A DNA stretch of 6,141 bases from Verrucomicrobiales bacterium (GTDB lineage: Bacteria; Verrucomicrobiota; Verrucomicrobiia; Verrucomicrobiales; Verrucomicrobiaceae), in the NCBI GenBank assembly GCA_003506995.1, contig DNXB01000440.1:1-6141 (forward strand). Reading direction: 5' to 3'. Each line of letters starts with the position of its first letter. The first letter of the stretch is position 1. This document shows positions 1 through 4,680 of the stretch, one piece after another. Both the position numbers and the translations under genes were made by a program. Under the pieces are notes generated by a model. The model ran no database searches. It saw nothing but the letters and a program-made list of their open reading frames with translations, and was not told the origin of the DNA.

Positions 1-1407
1 GCTACCGTCCTCCTGATATGACGCCACTACCACAGTGTCACCTGAAACATCAACGAAATTTCCGAACCTGTCAGTGCTTCCAGTGTTCGATGCTTTCAGA
101 TATGCTTGCTGGCTCCAGTTGGTTCCGACACGCACAAAAACGTAAGCCGCTCCGCTATCGGTCATCAGTTCGTTAGACGCCGGATTCACCCCAGTCCCGC
201 TGCCATCCTCAAAAGGTGCTCCAACGATCACGGTGTCACCCGCCACCGCCACCGTTTGTCCGAAAGCGTCAGCCCCTGTGGTTGATGCCTTCAGATATGC
301 CTGTTGGCTCCAGGTTGTCCCATTGCGCACAAAGACATAGGCCGCTCCGGCGCCACTCGTCAGGTTGTTGGAGGCTGGATTCACCCCCGTGCCACTGCCG
401 TCCTCCCCATACGCTCCAACGACCAAGGTGTCGCCCGAGATCGCCACTGAATAACCAAACCAGTCAAAAGCTCCGGTGTTCGCGGCCGAGGCCTTCAAAT
501 ATGCTTGCTGGCTCCAACTCGTTCCACTGCGCACAAAGACATAGACTGCTCCCGAGTCGGTCAGTATGTCGTCGGAGATCGGGTTCGCACCGCTGCCACT
601 CCCATCCTCCAGATATGCCCCGACAACGACGGTGTCACCCGATACCGCGACAGCTTTGCCGAACTGGTCGCCTGCACTCGTATTCAAAGCTTTTATATAC
701 GCCTGCTGGGCGATTGGATCGACGGTGATGGGGTAGCGAGCAGCATGCTCGTCCACCTGTATGCGCAGCGTGCCGTTAACTGATGCCACCGTGGGAACAA
801 AGCGTGCAGGTAGCACCTTGCCATCCGCATCCCAGACTTTCAATCCAGCATAGTTCAACATCAACGCGCCTGCGGCATCGTGAAACTCCACGCTCTGTCC
901 ATCTGCCCTCACCTTGGCGGTGAGTGAGCCGCACACGGCGAGATCGAACTGCAAAGGAGCCGCAGCATCGACACCCGCCGCTGGTCGTTCCTTGACCGTG
1001 AAGCCATGTTCCAGGCCGCGTGCATCGTTGACAAACCATTCCTGCACTGCGGAATCCCAATCGTAGGAGAGTCGCGAACCATCGGCCTTCATCGTTGGTT
1101 TGCCGCTGATGGTACGTTCGTTTCCAATAAAGCCATAGCTTTGCAACTCCAGCCCCCACTGCCACCCACCGCCTTGCGGCTCCGCGACAAAGCCACGTCC
1201 ATCAAACTTCGTGAGCCATTGCTGCCCCGGATTGCGCGCCTGCCATCCGCCCTCGACCGGCTGGAAGGCATGCCTGCCCGTCTCATAAGCCGCGCGGATG
1301 CTCGTCCAGTCCGACTTCGCCAGTCCCTCTGGGGTGTCATCTGAAGCAGCCCACACACTGGTGGTCGCAACCATGATGCTGAGCATTCGGCAGAGGAGTG
1401 TCTTCAT
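1..1407 (-). CDS. Secreted FG-GAP repeat (integrin-like beta-propeller) protein, 3' end outside window
   Basis: Reading the minus strand from the ATG at 1407 gives 469 uninterrupted codons to the window edge, so the C-terminus is missing. Residues 1-20 (MKTLLCRMLSIMVATTSVWA) are a typical Sec signal peptide with likely cleavage after WA, so the protein is exported. Residues 30-230 are a non-repetitive N-terminal region rich in Gly/Trp beta-type sequence, ending in a YPITVDPIAQQAY junction that I associate with large verrucomicrobial and planctomycete surface proteins. From about residue 234 begin FG-GAP repeats of 65-68 residues, each with QQAYLKAS, a (D)xFG motif, VAVSGDTVVVGA, an EDGSGTGVNP acidic/glycine loop, and AAYVFVRxGTxWS. 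Three are complete and a fourth is cut by the edge. FG-GAP blades form integrin-like propellers that often bind calcium and mediate surface contact; the ligand here is unknown. No clear Shine-Dalgarno sequence precedes the ATG; the start is chosen by the signal peptide. It is transcribed divergently from the regulator gene. Confidence 0.9.
   Translation of the reverse strand, partial: MKTLLCRMLSIMVATTSVWAASDDTPEGLAKSDWTSIRAAYETGRHAFQPVEGGWQARNPGQQWLTKFDGRGFVAEPQGGGWQWGLELQSYGFIGNERTISGKPTMKADGSRLSYDWDSAVQEWFVNDARGLEHGFTVKERPAAGVDAAAPLQFDLAVCGSLTAKVRADGQSVEFHDAAGALMLNYAGLKVWDADGKVLPARFVPTVASVNGTLRIQVDEHAARYPITVDPIAQQAYIKALNTSAGDQFGKAVAVSGDTVVVGAYLEDGSGSGANPISDDILTDSGAVYVFVRSGTSWSQQAYLKASAANTGAFDWFGYSVAISGDTLVVGAYGEDGSGTGVNPASNNLTSGAGAAYVFVRNGTTWSQQAYLKASTTGADAFGQTVAVAGDTVIVGAPFEDGSGTGVNPASNELMTDSGAAYVFVRVGTNWSQQAYLKASNTGSTDRFGNFVDVSGDTVVVASYQEDGS
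7..706 (-). repeat. Tandem ~198-bp coding repeats (FG-GAP blades)
   Basis: The FG-GAP blades are also recognisable as DNA repeats. The QQAY(I/L)KA segment recurs at residues 234, 300, 368 and 433 of the protein, giving periods of 66, 68 and 65 codons (about 195-204 bp). The blocks encoding SGDTVVVGA, EDGSGTGVNP and YVFVR are the most conserved. Length variation falls in the loops before the FG motif and around the NPxSxx(x)L segment. The array continues past the left edge. Confidence 0.85.
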
Positions 1408-1818
1408 GAGTGTGAATGCGTGAGGATGACCCGCGAGCGTGTGCGAGGAACGAAATCGACACACAAGCTTCTCCAAGGAGGCGCTGGCCCTAGATGAGCG
1501 CCCGCAGGCTGCTACGAAAGACCGAGCTTGCAACTGGCAATCCGGGGCGTCAGCCCCACGCTTTGTCCCGTATGCGGAGCGCGTTACGCCGCCTGAGCAG
1601 TTGCGCTGTGAGTCGCAGCCGATCTTCGCCCAAGGGTCGTGATTTCGACTTTTCGCCCTGCCAAAGCTGGAGTGGGGGCGGCAAACTCAGGGTTGGTGCC
1701 CCATGCCACGGTTTTGATGGCGTGGAGTCACGGATTGGCGTGGTGATGCCCGGATTTGGCGCGGCGGGCGGGATTTATTTCTTTTTTCGCGGCGGCGGGG
1801 CTGATTTTGGGGTTGATT

Positions 1819-1848
1819 TTGGGTGCTCTGCGGATGGATAGTTACAAT
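1819..1848 (+). promoter_or_regulatory. Candidate sigma70-type promoter of the Xre regulator
   Basis: A TACAAT hexamer at 1843-1848 matches the -10 consensus in five of six positions. A weak -35 (TTGGGT, 1819-1824) lies 18 bp upstream. Transcription would start near 1855, about 30 bp before the ATG at 1887. The -35 match is poor, which would fit a weak or regulated promoter. This is a prediction from sequence alone. Confidence 0.45.
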
Positions 1849-1852
1849 TGTA
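1843..1852. promoter_or_regulatory. Candidate operator palindrome TACAATTGTA
   Basis: A perfect 10-bp palindrome, TACAATTGTA, flanked by GGATAGT on the left and TCC on the right, which extends the partial symmetry (GGATA ... TATCC). It coincides with the predicted -10 box of the adjacent Xre-type gene. Small dimeric Xre/Cro regulators usually bind short palindromes of this size over their own promoters, so autorepression is a natural reading. It also stands out because it is AT-rich in a very GC-rich region. Confidence 0.45.
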
Positions 1853-1886
1853 TCCCTAACACCCCTCGCAAACCGCCTTGCCAGTC

Positions 1887-2162
1887 ATGTCAGACATACC
1901 GGTGCCGCCTAACAAAAAACGCGTGCGCATCACGCCCTTCATCGGCCAGATGGTGGTCTTTTGGCGTACGCTGCTGGGGCTGACGCAGGAGGAGCTGGCG
2001 AAGCGGGCGGGTGTCTCCCTCTCCACGCTGAAAAAGATCGAGGCGGGCCGGAAACACGGGCCGTGGTTCGGCACGCTGGAGGATCTCTGCGAGGCGATGG
2101 ACATCTGCCTGCAGGAACTCATCGCGGGCGCGGGGCGGCTGGCCGCGCAGCGGCAGGGCTAG
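1887..2162 (+). CDS. Xre/Cro-family helix-turn-helix transcriptional regulator (91 aa)
   Basis: A small single-domain DNA-binding protein. After a short basic N-terminal tail (MSDIPVPPNKKRVR), residues about 18-76 form an HTH_3/Xre domain: VVFWRTLLGLTQEELAKRAG supplies helices 1-2, and VSLSTLKKIEAGRK gives the recognition helix and following turn, with the classic LTQEELAKRAGVS signature. Residues 57-80 (GTLEDLCEAMDICLQELI) are the closing helices. There is no ligand-binding or peptidase domain, so it probably acts as a dimer. An in-frame TTG at 1878 would add three residues (MPV), but I prefer the ATG at 1887; neither start has a clear Shine-Dalgarno sequence. A palindrome over the -10 box about 35 bp upstream is a candidate self-operator. 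The genes downstream on the same strand may also be targets; that is inference. The family is certain, the targets are not. Confidence 0.88.
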   Translation: MSDIPVPPNKKRVRITPFIGQMVVFWRTLLGLTQEELAKRAGVSLSTLKKIEAGRKHGPWFGTLEDLCEAMDICLQELIAGAGRLAAQRQG

Positions 2163-2312
2163 GCAGCCCGGCTGGAGAACGGCCTGGGTGGACAGTTGTT
2201 TTCTGGCCGGAACGGCGGCGTTGTGATGGAATCTGGGCCGTTCCGCACCACCCGCCATGAACGCCGCCTCCACCCCGCCCGCCGCTACAACGGCCTTTTG
2301 GACCCCCCAATG

Positions 2313-2522
2313 GGAGACCTCCGCGCCACGGTGGGCGACCACCGCCGAAAAACGGGCGACCACCGCGCCACGGTGGGCGACCTCCGCCGGAAAACGGGCG
2401 ACCTCCGCGCCACGGTGGGCGACCTCCGCCGGAAAACGGGCGACCTCCGCGCCACGGTGGGCGACCACCGCCGAAAAACGGGCGACCACCGCGCCACGGT
2501 GGGCGACCTCCGCCGGACGGAG
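2313..2522. repeat. Ten tandem 21-bp units (42-bp A/B higher-order repeat)
   Basis: Ten consecutive 21-bp units alternate between type A (as codons, GD-L/H-RATV) and type B (GD-L/H-RRKT), making five 42-bp A/B pairs. The third codon is CTC or CAC in the order L,H,H,L,L,L,L,H,H,L, so units 1-4 and 7-10 are near copies 126 bp apart. This indicates expansion by segment duplication. The last unit diverges at its end (GGACGGAG). Because the unit length is a multiple of three and lacks stops, several frames on both strands stay open and each reads as heptapeptides. No frame has a ribosome-binding site. I favour a non-coding minisatellite or leader element, although a translated heptad protein cannot be excluded. 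Confidence 0.9.
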
Positions 2523-2622
2523 GTCCGGGTTTTTCGGGTGGTTTTGGCTCATCACCCGTCATTTCGGCGCTGCCAGCCCGCCATGACCGCCCTGTGGAAC
2601 AGCTCCCCTCCCGCCCTGTGGA

Positions 2623-2638
2623 ACCAGCCGGGGCTGGT
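2623..2638. other. Short GC hairpin upstream of the Fn3-like gene
   Basis: ACCAGCC and GGCTGGT form a near-perfect 7-bp inverted repeat around a GG centre (the terminal pairs next to the loop would open). No T-run follows, so it is not a standard Rho-independent terminator. It lies about 65 bp before the start codon and could shape the 5' leader. Evidence is limited to the symmetry. Confidence 0.3.
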
Positions 2639-2689
2639 CTGGGCCCCCGCACCCCTTCCCCCAAGCAACATCCACCCAAACACACGCAA

Positions 2690-2696
2690 GAAAGGA
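2690..2696 (+). promoter_or_regulatory. Ribosome-binding site that fixes the start at 2703
   Basis: GAAAGGA lies 6 bases before the ATG at 2703, the best Shine-Dalgarno match among the plus-strand genes here. It supports 2703 over the in-frame upstream starts at 2196, 2226 and 2310, which would otherwise place the 21-bp array inside the protein. Confidence 0.65.
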
Positions 2697-2702
2697 CGAC
2701 GC

Positions 2703-3413
2703 ATGAAGAGACAGAATTACTTCCCCAACCGCCTCGGCGAGCAGCCGGAATGGCTGGGCAACTTCGCCACCAAGCTGCCCATCCACGCCGCCGCGCTGGG
2801 CCTGGCCGCCCCGCGCGTCACCGCCGGCGCGGGCGATGCGCTGTGGGCCGCCTACGTCATCGGCGACTGGCGCATCAACGCCCAGGGCTTTGCCGACACC
2901 GTCACTGACGCGGTGGCGGAAACCCACGAGGGCACCGGCGCGGCGGTGCAGGTGCTGCCGGTCTTCACCGTGCCCGCGCTGCCGGCCGGGGTGGTGGCGG
3001 TGCTGCCCGGCGCGGTGGAGCGCCTCTTCCGCCTGGTGAAGGACATCAAGAACGCCCCCGGCTACACGGACGTCATTGGCAGTGACCTGGGCATCATCGG
3101 CCCGGAGGTGCCACCGCCGCCCCCCGGTGGCGGCGCACCGCGCATCAAGCTCTTCGTGGAGCAGGGCGCGGCGAGCCAGATCACGCGCATGACGTTCTTC
3201 AAAGACGGCCATCAGGGCCTGCACATCGAGAGCCGCGTCGGCAGCGGCGCGTGGGAGTTCCTGGCCATCGACACCGTGAGTCCCTACCTCGACGAGCGCC
3301 CCCTCCAGGTGCCCGGCCAGGCCGAGGTGCGGGAGTACCGCGCCCGTTTCTGGGACAACGGCCAGCCGAACGGCAACTGGTGCGATGTGGCGAAAGTCAC
3401 GGTGGGACCGTGA
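2703..3413 (+). CDS. Conserved-type hypothetical protein with Fn3-like C-terminal domain (236 aa)
   Basis: The function is unknown. Residues 1-133 are an alpha-helical-looking region beginning MKRQNYFPNRLGEQPEWLGN, with FATKLPIHAAALGL, a TDAVAETHEGTG stretch, VLPVFTVPALPAGVVAVLPG and YTDVIGSDLGIIGPE. I recall this overall plan from uncharacterised proteins of Verrucomicrobia and neighbouring phyla, but assign no role. Residues 134-146 are a hinge of five prolines and three glycines. Residues 147-236 look like a fibronectin type III-type beta sandwich: alternating beta-strand sequence, FLAIDTVSPYLDERP, then EYRARFWDNGQPNGNWCDV and a final VTVGP strand. There is no signal peptide, membrane segment or catalytic motif. 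The start is set by the GAAAGGA site. It lies downstream of the Xre regulator and upstream of the collagen-like gene, and TGA is followed at once by the GGTGGTTG-type repeat. A structural or adhesive role is possible but unproven. Confidence 0.82.
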   Translation: MKRQNYFPNRLGEQPEWLGNFATKLPIHAAALGLAAPRVTAGAGDALWAAYVIGDWRINAQGFADTVTDAVAETHEGTGAAVQVLPVFTVPALPAGVVAVLPGAVERLFRLVKDIKNAPGYTDVIGSDLGIIGPEVPPPPPGGGAPRIKLFVEQGAASQITRMTFFKDGHQGLHIESRVGSGAWEFLAIDTVSPYLDERPLQVPGQAEVREYRARFWDNGQPNGNWCDVAKVTVGP

Positions 3414-3445
3414 GGCTCGCTGCGCTCGCGTTTGCGGTGGTTGAG

Positions 3446-3473
3446 GGCGCTGTCGCGCCGTTGACGGTGGTTT
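3446..3473 (+). repeat. GGCGC-loop-GCGCC mini-stem plus GTTGACGGTGGTTT module, copy 1
   Basis: GGCGC (3446-3450), loop TGTC and GCGCC (3455-3459) are followed by GTTGACGGTGGTTT (3460-3473). The same arrangement recurs with different loop bases at 3540-3566, 4365-4391 and 4405-4432. The conserved stem with a variable loop suggests a dispersed element whose hairpin is maintained. A related GCGGTGGTTG stretch precedes it at 3434-3443, right after the stop codon of the Fn3-like gene. Confidence 0.7.
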
Positions 3474-3539
3474 GCCAGACAAGCGCTTCGCGCCAACTCC
3501 TACTCCTCCTCCCGTTTGCAGTGGTTTGCCGTGGTTGAG

Positions 3540-3582
3540 GGCGCTCCGCGCCGTTGACGGTGGTTTTCAAACAACCGTCAAC
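3540..3582 (+). repeat. Mini-stem module, copy 2, continuing into a 30-nt snap-back hairpin
   Basis: GGCGC (3540-3544), loop TCC and GCGCC (3548-3552) lead into a hairpin with arms 3553-3566 (GTTGACGGTGGTTT) and 3569-3582 (AAACAACCGTCAAC) separated by TC. Thirteen of fourteen pairs match; the mismatch is G3562 with A3573. This is where the GGTGGTT orientation turns directly into the CAACCGT orientation. It could act as a transcription-slowing hairpin, but no T-run follows. Confidence 0.7.
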
Positions 3583-3610
3583 TCCTACTCTTCCTCCTAC
3601 TCCTCCTCGA
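3583..3610. repeat. TCCTAC/TCCTCC pyrimidine tract, inverted partner of 3704-3741
   Basis: A pyrimidine-rich tract of repeated TCCTAC, TCCTCC and related triplet-phased units ends in TCGAA. A shorter version occurs at 3498-3513. Its complement appears at 3704-3741 as GAGGAC, GAGTTC, GAGTAG and GAGGAC units, so the two can pair. Translation would give low-complexity peptides, and no start with a ribosome-binding site is nearby. Confidence 0.6.
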
Positions 3611-3703
3611 ATCTGCATCGTCTCCAACAGCCCACGCATCCAAGCCGATGCTAAGCCTGCTGCACGAAAGCTCGGTCACTCTTGCGACGATTCACGCGCC
3701 ATG

Positions 3704-3741
3704 ATCGAGGACGAGTTCGAGTAGGAGGACGAGGACGATTC
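3704..3741. repeat. GAGGAC/GAGTTC/GAGTAG hexamer tract
   Basis: A purine-rich run of six-base units (GAGGAC, GAGTTC, GAGTAG, GAGGAC, GAGGAC) that begins within ATGATCGAGG and ends in GATTC. A similar fragment, GGGGACGAGGACGAG, lies at 4524-4538 in the second spacer. Its complement is the pyrimidine tract at 3583-3610. Confidence 0.6.
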
Positions 3742-3790
3742 CCAAACCATCGTCAACCATCGCAAACAACTGCCAACAACCGCAAACTTC
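3741..3790 (+). repeat. Decamer array, CAACCAT/CAACAAC type, upstream of the collagen-like gene
   Basis: Five 10-bp units in exact register: CCCAAACCAT, CGTCAACCAT, CGCAAACAAC, TGCCAACAAC, CGCAAACTTC. The pattern is a three-base variable part (CGT/CGC/TGC) followed by (C/A)AAC-N-A-Y. The 10-bp period is close to one helical turn, so each unit presents the same face. The ATG of the next gene follows six bases later. The complementary GGTGGTTT motifs occur on the other side of that gene. Confidence 0.75.
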
Positions 3791-3796
3791 CCTCCC

Positions 3797-4359
3797 ATGT
3801 TCGACCCCACTCTCCCTCAAGCCGGCACCGAGATCGACGCGGTGCAGATGCGCGGCCAGCTCAACGGCCTCAAAGACCTCATCGACGCCATCCAGACGAT
3901 CACCGCCGCGCAGATTGACGCGGTGAACACCCTGCCGCCGGGTGATCCGGCGGTGGTGACACTCAGCGTGACTGGCAACACCCTGCACTTCAGCTTCGAC
4001 CTGCCGCAAGGCGAGGCTGGCAGCAGACGGCGATCCCGGCCCGCCCTTTGCCGACGCGGTGGTGGACGCGGTGAACACCCTGCCCGCCGGTGAGTCGGCC
4101 ACGGTGGAGTCCAGCTTTGACGGCGGCCACGGTACACCTGACCTTTGGCATCCCGGCGGGCGCGGATGGCAGCAACGGCAGCGATGGAGAGCCCGGCGAG
4201 GTGTCGTTCCAGCAGCTTGAGGACGCGATCAGCGGCACCAGCGCGAACAGCAACGGCGTGGCGGAGCTGGGGATGACGGTGAGCGATCCGCCGACGCAGG
4301 CCGAGGTGCAGCAGATCGCCGACAAGCTCGATGAGCTGATCCTGGCGCTGAGACGGTAG
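3797..4359 (+). pseudogene. Small collagen-like protein gene broken by two +1 frameshifts
   Basis: Three frames must be joined to recover one protein. Frame 1 runs from the ATG at 3797 to QGEAG (codons to about 4021). One extra base at 4021-4025 then shifts to ADGDPGPPFADAVVDAVNTL and on to SFDGG, and an extra C at 4127/4128 shifts to TVHLTFGIPAGADG and on to the TAG at 4357. Deleting both bases leaves exactly 187 codons (186 aa). The joined protein has an N-terminal helical part (RGQLNGLKDLIDAI), two 35-residue repeats starting DAVNTLP (residues 41-75 and 90-124), collagen-like Gly-X-Y runs (GEAGADGDPGPP; GADGSNGSDGEPGEV), and a conserved-looking helical tail (AISGTSANSNG ... DKLDELILALRR). 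I know this plan only from uncharacterised proteins. No signal peptide or Shine-Dalgarno sequence is seen. Either the gene is decaying or the assembly has two base errors; codon quality stays good in every segment, so the damage is recent or artefactual. Confidence 0.8.
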
Positions 4360-4364
4360 GGGCG

Positions 4365-4391
4365 GGCGCTTCGCGCCGTTTGCGGTGGTTT
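4365..4391 (+). repeat. Mini-stem module, copy 3
   Basis: GGCGC (4365-4369), loop TTC and GCGCC (4373-4377) are followed by GTTTGCGGTGGTTT (4378-4391). It starts six bases after the stop codon of the collagen-like gene, the same placement the related repeat has after the Fn3-like gene. The GTTTGC variant replaces GTTGAC. Confidence 0.7.
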
Positions 4392-4404
4392 ACAATGGCT
4401 GAAG

Positions 4405-4448
4405 GGCGCTAACGCGCCGTTGACCGTGGTTTTCAAACAACCGTCAAC
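4405..4448 (+). repeat. Mini-stem module, copy 4, with second 30-nt snap-back hairpin
   Basis: GGCGC (4405-4409), loop TAAC and GCGCC (4414-4418) lead into arms 4419-4432 and 4435-4448 around TC. The 30-nt hairpin differs from the copy at 3553-3582 by one base (C instead of G at 4425), which adds a second mismatch (12 of 14 pairs). Near-identity of the two copies about 866 bp apart shows a recent common origin or gene conversion. Confidence 0.7.
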
Positions 4449-4542
4449 CATCCGTTCTCCGAAGCAGAGCTTCTGCGAAGGATGAACTGTAAACAACCGT
4501 CAACCACCGCCGACCTCCTGATCGGGGACGAGGACGAGCCAG

Positions 4543-4566
4543 AGGCGGACTCACGTCCGCTGCTAC
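4543..4566. repeat. 24-bp repeat with internal hairpin, copy 1
   Basis: The repeat begins AGGCGGACTCACG and ends TCCGCTGCTAC. It contains GCGGAC-tcac-GTCCGC, a 6-bp stem with a 4-base loop. An identical copy starts 67 bp downstream. I associate this type of GCGGAC/GTCCGC element followed by TGCTAC with dispersed intergenic repeats in Verrucomicrobiales genomes, a recollection that a genome-wide search would test. Confidence 0.75.
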
Positions 4567-4567
4567 A

Positions 4568-4609
4568 AACTGCGAACCAAGAACTGCGAACCGAGAACAG
4601 CGAACCCGA
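4568..4609. repeat. Three 14-bp units AAC(T/A)GCGAACC
   Basis: Three units in register: AACTGCGAACCAAG (4568-4581), AACTGCGAACCGAG (4582-4595), AACAGCGAACCCGA (4596-4609). They fill the interval between the two 24-bp copies almost exactly, so the whole of 4543-4633 may be one composite element. Confidence 0.7.
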
Positions 4610-4633
4610 AGGCGGACTCACGTCCGCTGCTAC
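4610..4633. repeat. 24-bp repeat with internal hairpin, copy 2
   Basis: Identical over 24 bases to 4543-4566 and in the same orientation, again with the GCGGAC-tcac-GTCCGC stem-loop. It runs directly into the decamer array at 4634. Confidence 0.75.
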
Positions 4634-4680
4634 TGCCAACCACTGCAAACAACCGTCAACCACCGTCAACAACCGTCAAC
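4634..4680 (+). repeat. Decamer array, CACCGTCAAC type, upstream of the CNNM/CorC gene
   Basis: TGCCAAC is followed by CACTGCAAAC, AACCGTCAAC, CACCGTCAAC and AACCGTCAAC, a strict 10-bp register. It is the same family as the array at 3741-3790 and the complement of the GGTGGTTTGC/GTTGACGGTG motifs on the left side of each spacer. Confidence 0.75.

Larger units (their letters stand above)
1408..1886. other. Divergent intergenic region, no convincing gene
   Basis: This stretch separates the 5' ends of the FG-GAP gene (minus) and the regulator (plus), so it must hold two promoters. Open frames exist on the plus strand (about 1439-1642 and 1494-1841), but their translations have no recognisable domain, look compositionally random and lack ribosome-binding sites, so I do not call them. 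A short GGGGC-gtca-GCCCC hairpin lies at 1544-1557, and a weaker one (CATGCCA with TGGCGTG) around 1701-1723. The right part (1770-1820) becomes T/G-rich before the regulator promoter. Confidence 0.6.
2163..2702. other. Leader/spacer with minisatellite between regulator and Fn3-like gene
   Basis: This 540-bp interval contains the 21-bp tandem array (2313-2522), described separately. The frame of the downstream gene stays open leftwards to a TTG at 2196, with ATGs at 2226 and 2310, so an N-terminally extended product is formally possible. The extension reads as low-complexity heptads followed by proline/tryptophan-rich sequence, and none of these starts has a ribosome-binding site, whereas the ATG at 2703 does. 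A second short duplication (CCGCCCTGTGGAAC at 2587-2600 and 2611-2624) and a hairpin at 2623-2638 lie between the array and the gene. I treat the interval as non-coding or untranslated leader. Confidence 0.55.
3414..3796. other. Repeat-rich spacer behaving as a large imperfect inverted repeat
   Basis: No gene is supported here. From left to right it holds GGTGGTT(T/G) modules with GGCGC...GCGCC mini-stems (3414-3473, 3511-3566), pyrimidine tracts of TCCTAC/TCCTCC type (3498-3513, 3583-3608), a core of about 100 bp without obvious repeats, then purine tracts of GAGGAC/GAGTAG type (3704-3738) and CAACCAT-type decamers (3741-3790). The right half carries the complements of the left-half motifs in mirrored order, so the spacer can be drawn as one interrupted palindrome centred near 3655. 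Open frames through it are repeat translations and are not called. Confidence 0.65.

Noticed and set aside
216..728. Plus-strand open frame of 170 codons in the FG-GAP region
   Set aside because: It is antisense to the FG-GAP gene, which has a signal peptide and clear repeats; the plus-strand translation is Arg/Pro/His-rich with no domain and only mirrors the repeat structure.
1494..1841. Possible 115-aa protein between the divergent genes
   Set aside because: No recognisable domain, no ribosome-binding site, erratic composition, and it runs through the region expected to hold the promoters.
2313..2522. CRISPR array
   Set aside because: The units are contiguous with no unique spacers between repeats, the period is only 21 bp, and no cas gene is present.
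2119..2685. Minus-strand 188-codon frame rich in GGRPPWRGGRPF repeats
   Set aside because: The repeats follow automatically from the 21-bp array, which leaves several frames open; the start lacks a ribosome-binding site and the frame overlaps the 3' end of the Xre gene.
2196..2702. N-terminal extension of the Fn3-like protein to TTG 2196 or ATG 2310
   Set aside because: In-frame and open, but the only good ribosome-binding site is at 2690-2696 for ATG 2703, and the extension is low complexity followed by Pro/Trp-rich sequence without domain character. Kept as a finding to test.
2559..3482. Minus-strand 307-codon frame opposite the Fn3-like gene
   Set aside because: A GC-rich antisense shadow: the plus strand has a ribosome-binding site and an ordered domain structure, while the minus translation is His/Arg/Ala-rich without motifs.
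3553..3582. Rho-independent terminator
   Set aside because: The stem is AT/GC mixed with a 2-base loop and is followed by CAACTCCTACTC rather than a T-run.
4021..4130. Programmed ribosomal frameshifting in the collagen-like gene
   Set aside because: No slippery heptamer, stop-adjacent slip site or downstream pseudoknot is evident at either break, and two successive shifts in the same direction would be needed.
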